A DNA stretch of 14,816 bases from Bacteroidales bacterium (GTDB lineage: Bacteria > Bacteroidota > Bacteroidia > Bacteroidales > UBA4181). Each line of letters starts with the position of its first letter. Within the stretch, counting starts at the first letter, position 1. The translations under genes were made by a program, and so were the position numbers. Shown here piece after piece: positions 14,365-14,816 of the stretch. The notes beneath the pieces were generated by a model. That model had not been told where the DNA came from. It searched no databases and was given only the letters and a program-made list of their open reading frames with translations. The stretch lies in NCBI GenBank assembly GCA_028700615.1, contig JAQVSH010000023.1:1-14816 (forward strand). The letters run 5' to 3'.

Positions 14365-14816
14365 ATGAGCATAGTACATCAAAAAGATAAACGTTCGGGG
14401 ATTACCTATGTTTACGAATCTCAAGCACGTTGGGATAAAGAAAAAAAACAATCACGCAGCATCAGACGGCTTATCGGACGTCTGGATGATCAAACGGGGG
14501 AGGTCATTCAGACCGATGGCCGGGGACGCAAGGGCCATGAACTGGGAACCACCGCAATACCGGTCAAAGAAAACCGGCAGGAGAAGAGGACCTCTGTTTT
14601 GCCACGTATTGAAGACCGCAAATTTTGTGGAGCCACCTGTCTGTTTGATAGTATAGGAGAGCAAACAGGCATAACAGCGGATTTGAGAGCCTGTTTTCCA
14701 GACACCTACAAGATGATTCTCTCGGTAGCCTATTATCTCATCCTGGAAGACCATAATCCGCTTTCCCGGTTTGGCAAGTGGCAACGCTTTCATACCCATC
14801 CCTACGGGGAAGACAT
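14365..14816 (+). CDS. Transposase of a second insertion sequence, 3' end outside the window
   Basis: An uninterrupted frame of 150 codons runs from ATG 14365 to the window end. It begins MSIVHQKDKRSGITYVYESQ and continues with ARWDKEKKQSRSIRRLIGRL. This lead is typical of a group of DDE transposases common in Bacteroidota that I associate with the IS4/IS1634 type; the catalytic core lies beyond the window. It is not a copy of the transposase at 2198: the N-termini are unrelated. The matching inverted terminal repeat should lie in about 14240-14340 but cannot be defined without the other end. Confidence 0.75.
   Translation, partial: MSIVHQKDKRSGITYVYESQARWDKEKKQSRSIRRLIGRLDDQTGEVIQTDGRGRKGHELGTTAIPVKENRQEKRTSVLPRIEDRKFCGATCLFDSIGEQTGITADLRACFPDTYKMILSVAYYLILEDHNPLSRFGKWQRFHTHPYGED

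Noticed and set aside
1..14816. CRISPR arrays, tRNA, rRNA
   Set aside because: No regularly spaced short repeats and no cloverleaf or rRNA-like sequence were seen on either strand.

Overview
The window reads as an accessory region of a Bacteroidota genome, most likely Bacteroidales or Marinilabiliales-like. The clues are promoters of the TTTG/TAnnTTTG type, a retropepsin of the kind common in that phylum, a FISUMP domain protein, an EFR1-type flavodoxin-ferredoxin, a short HTH protein ending in SADWLLTGRGEMF, and little use of Shine-Dalgarno sites. The genus cannot be fixed from the sequence alone. Every gene I can support lies on the + strand.

Layout. (1) Positions 1-2046 hold a membrane-anchored TPR-like protein, entered part-way, and a secreted retropepsin-like aspartic protease just behind it. 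(2) Positions 2060-4016 hold a complete IS4-superfamily (IS1634-like) insertion sequence with 32-bp imperfect terminal inverted repeats and a perfect 14-bp palindrome over its promoter. (3) Positions 4022-5431 hold a serine hydrolase of peptidase S33 type that starts 5 bp from the IS edge. (4) Positions 5464-5779 are the first copy of a 316-bp repeat carrying a 79-aa two-helix membrane protein. (5) Positions 5883-8359 form a mosaic of small genes: a 101-aa protein, a short HTH protein, a broken copy of a 136-aa protein and, further on, its intact copy. Between the two copies sits about 1.26 kb bounded by 13-bp direct repeats. That insert holds a 49-aa membrane protein, a DUF5678-like protein, a decayed zinc-ribbon-like gene and a tail-anchored 128-aa protein. 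(6) Positions 8428-11585 hold a polytopic membrane protein, a RhuM-like fragment running into repeat DNA, a lipoprotein hydrolase, a 143-bp hairpin resembling an integron attC site, and an EFR1 flavodoxin-ferredoxin. (7) Positions 11750-13720 hold an LCM/TcmP-type methyltransferase, the second copy of the 316-bp repeat and a FISUMP protein. (8) Positions 13721-14312 show no clear gene. Another transposase begins at 14365 and leaves the window.

How it fits together. The genes share no pathway. They are unrelated single genes, all co-oriented, mostly without a recognisable promoter, and several are followed or preceded by short shared motifs resembling attC half-sites. The best single reading is a decayed integron-like cassette array or similar gene-capture island, later broken up by IS insertion and repeat-mediated rearrangement. 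No integrase lies in the window, so this remains an inference.
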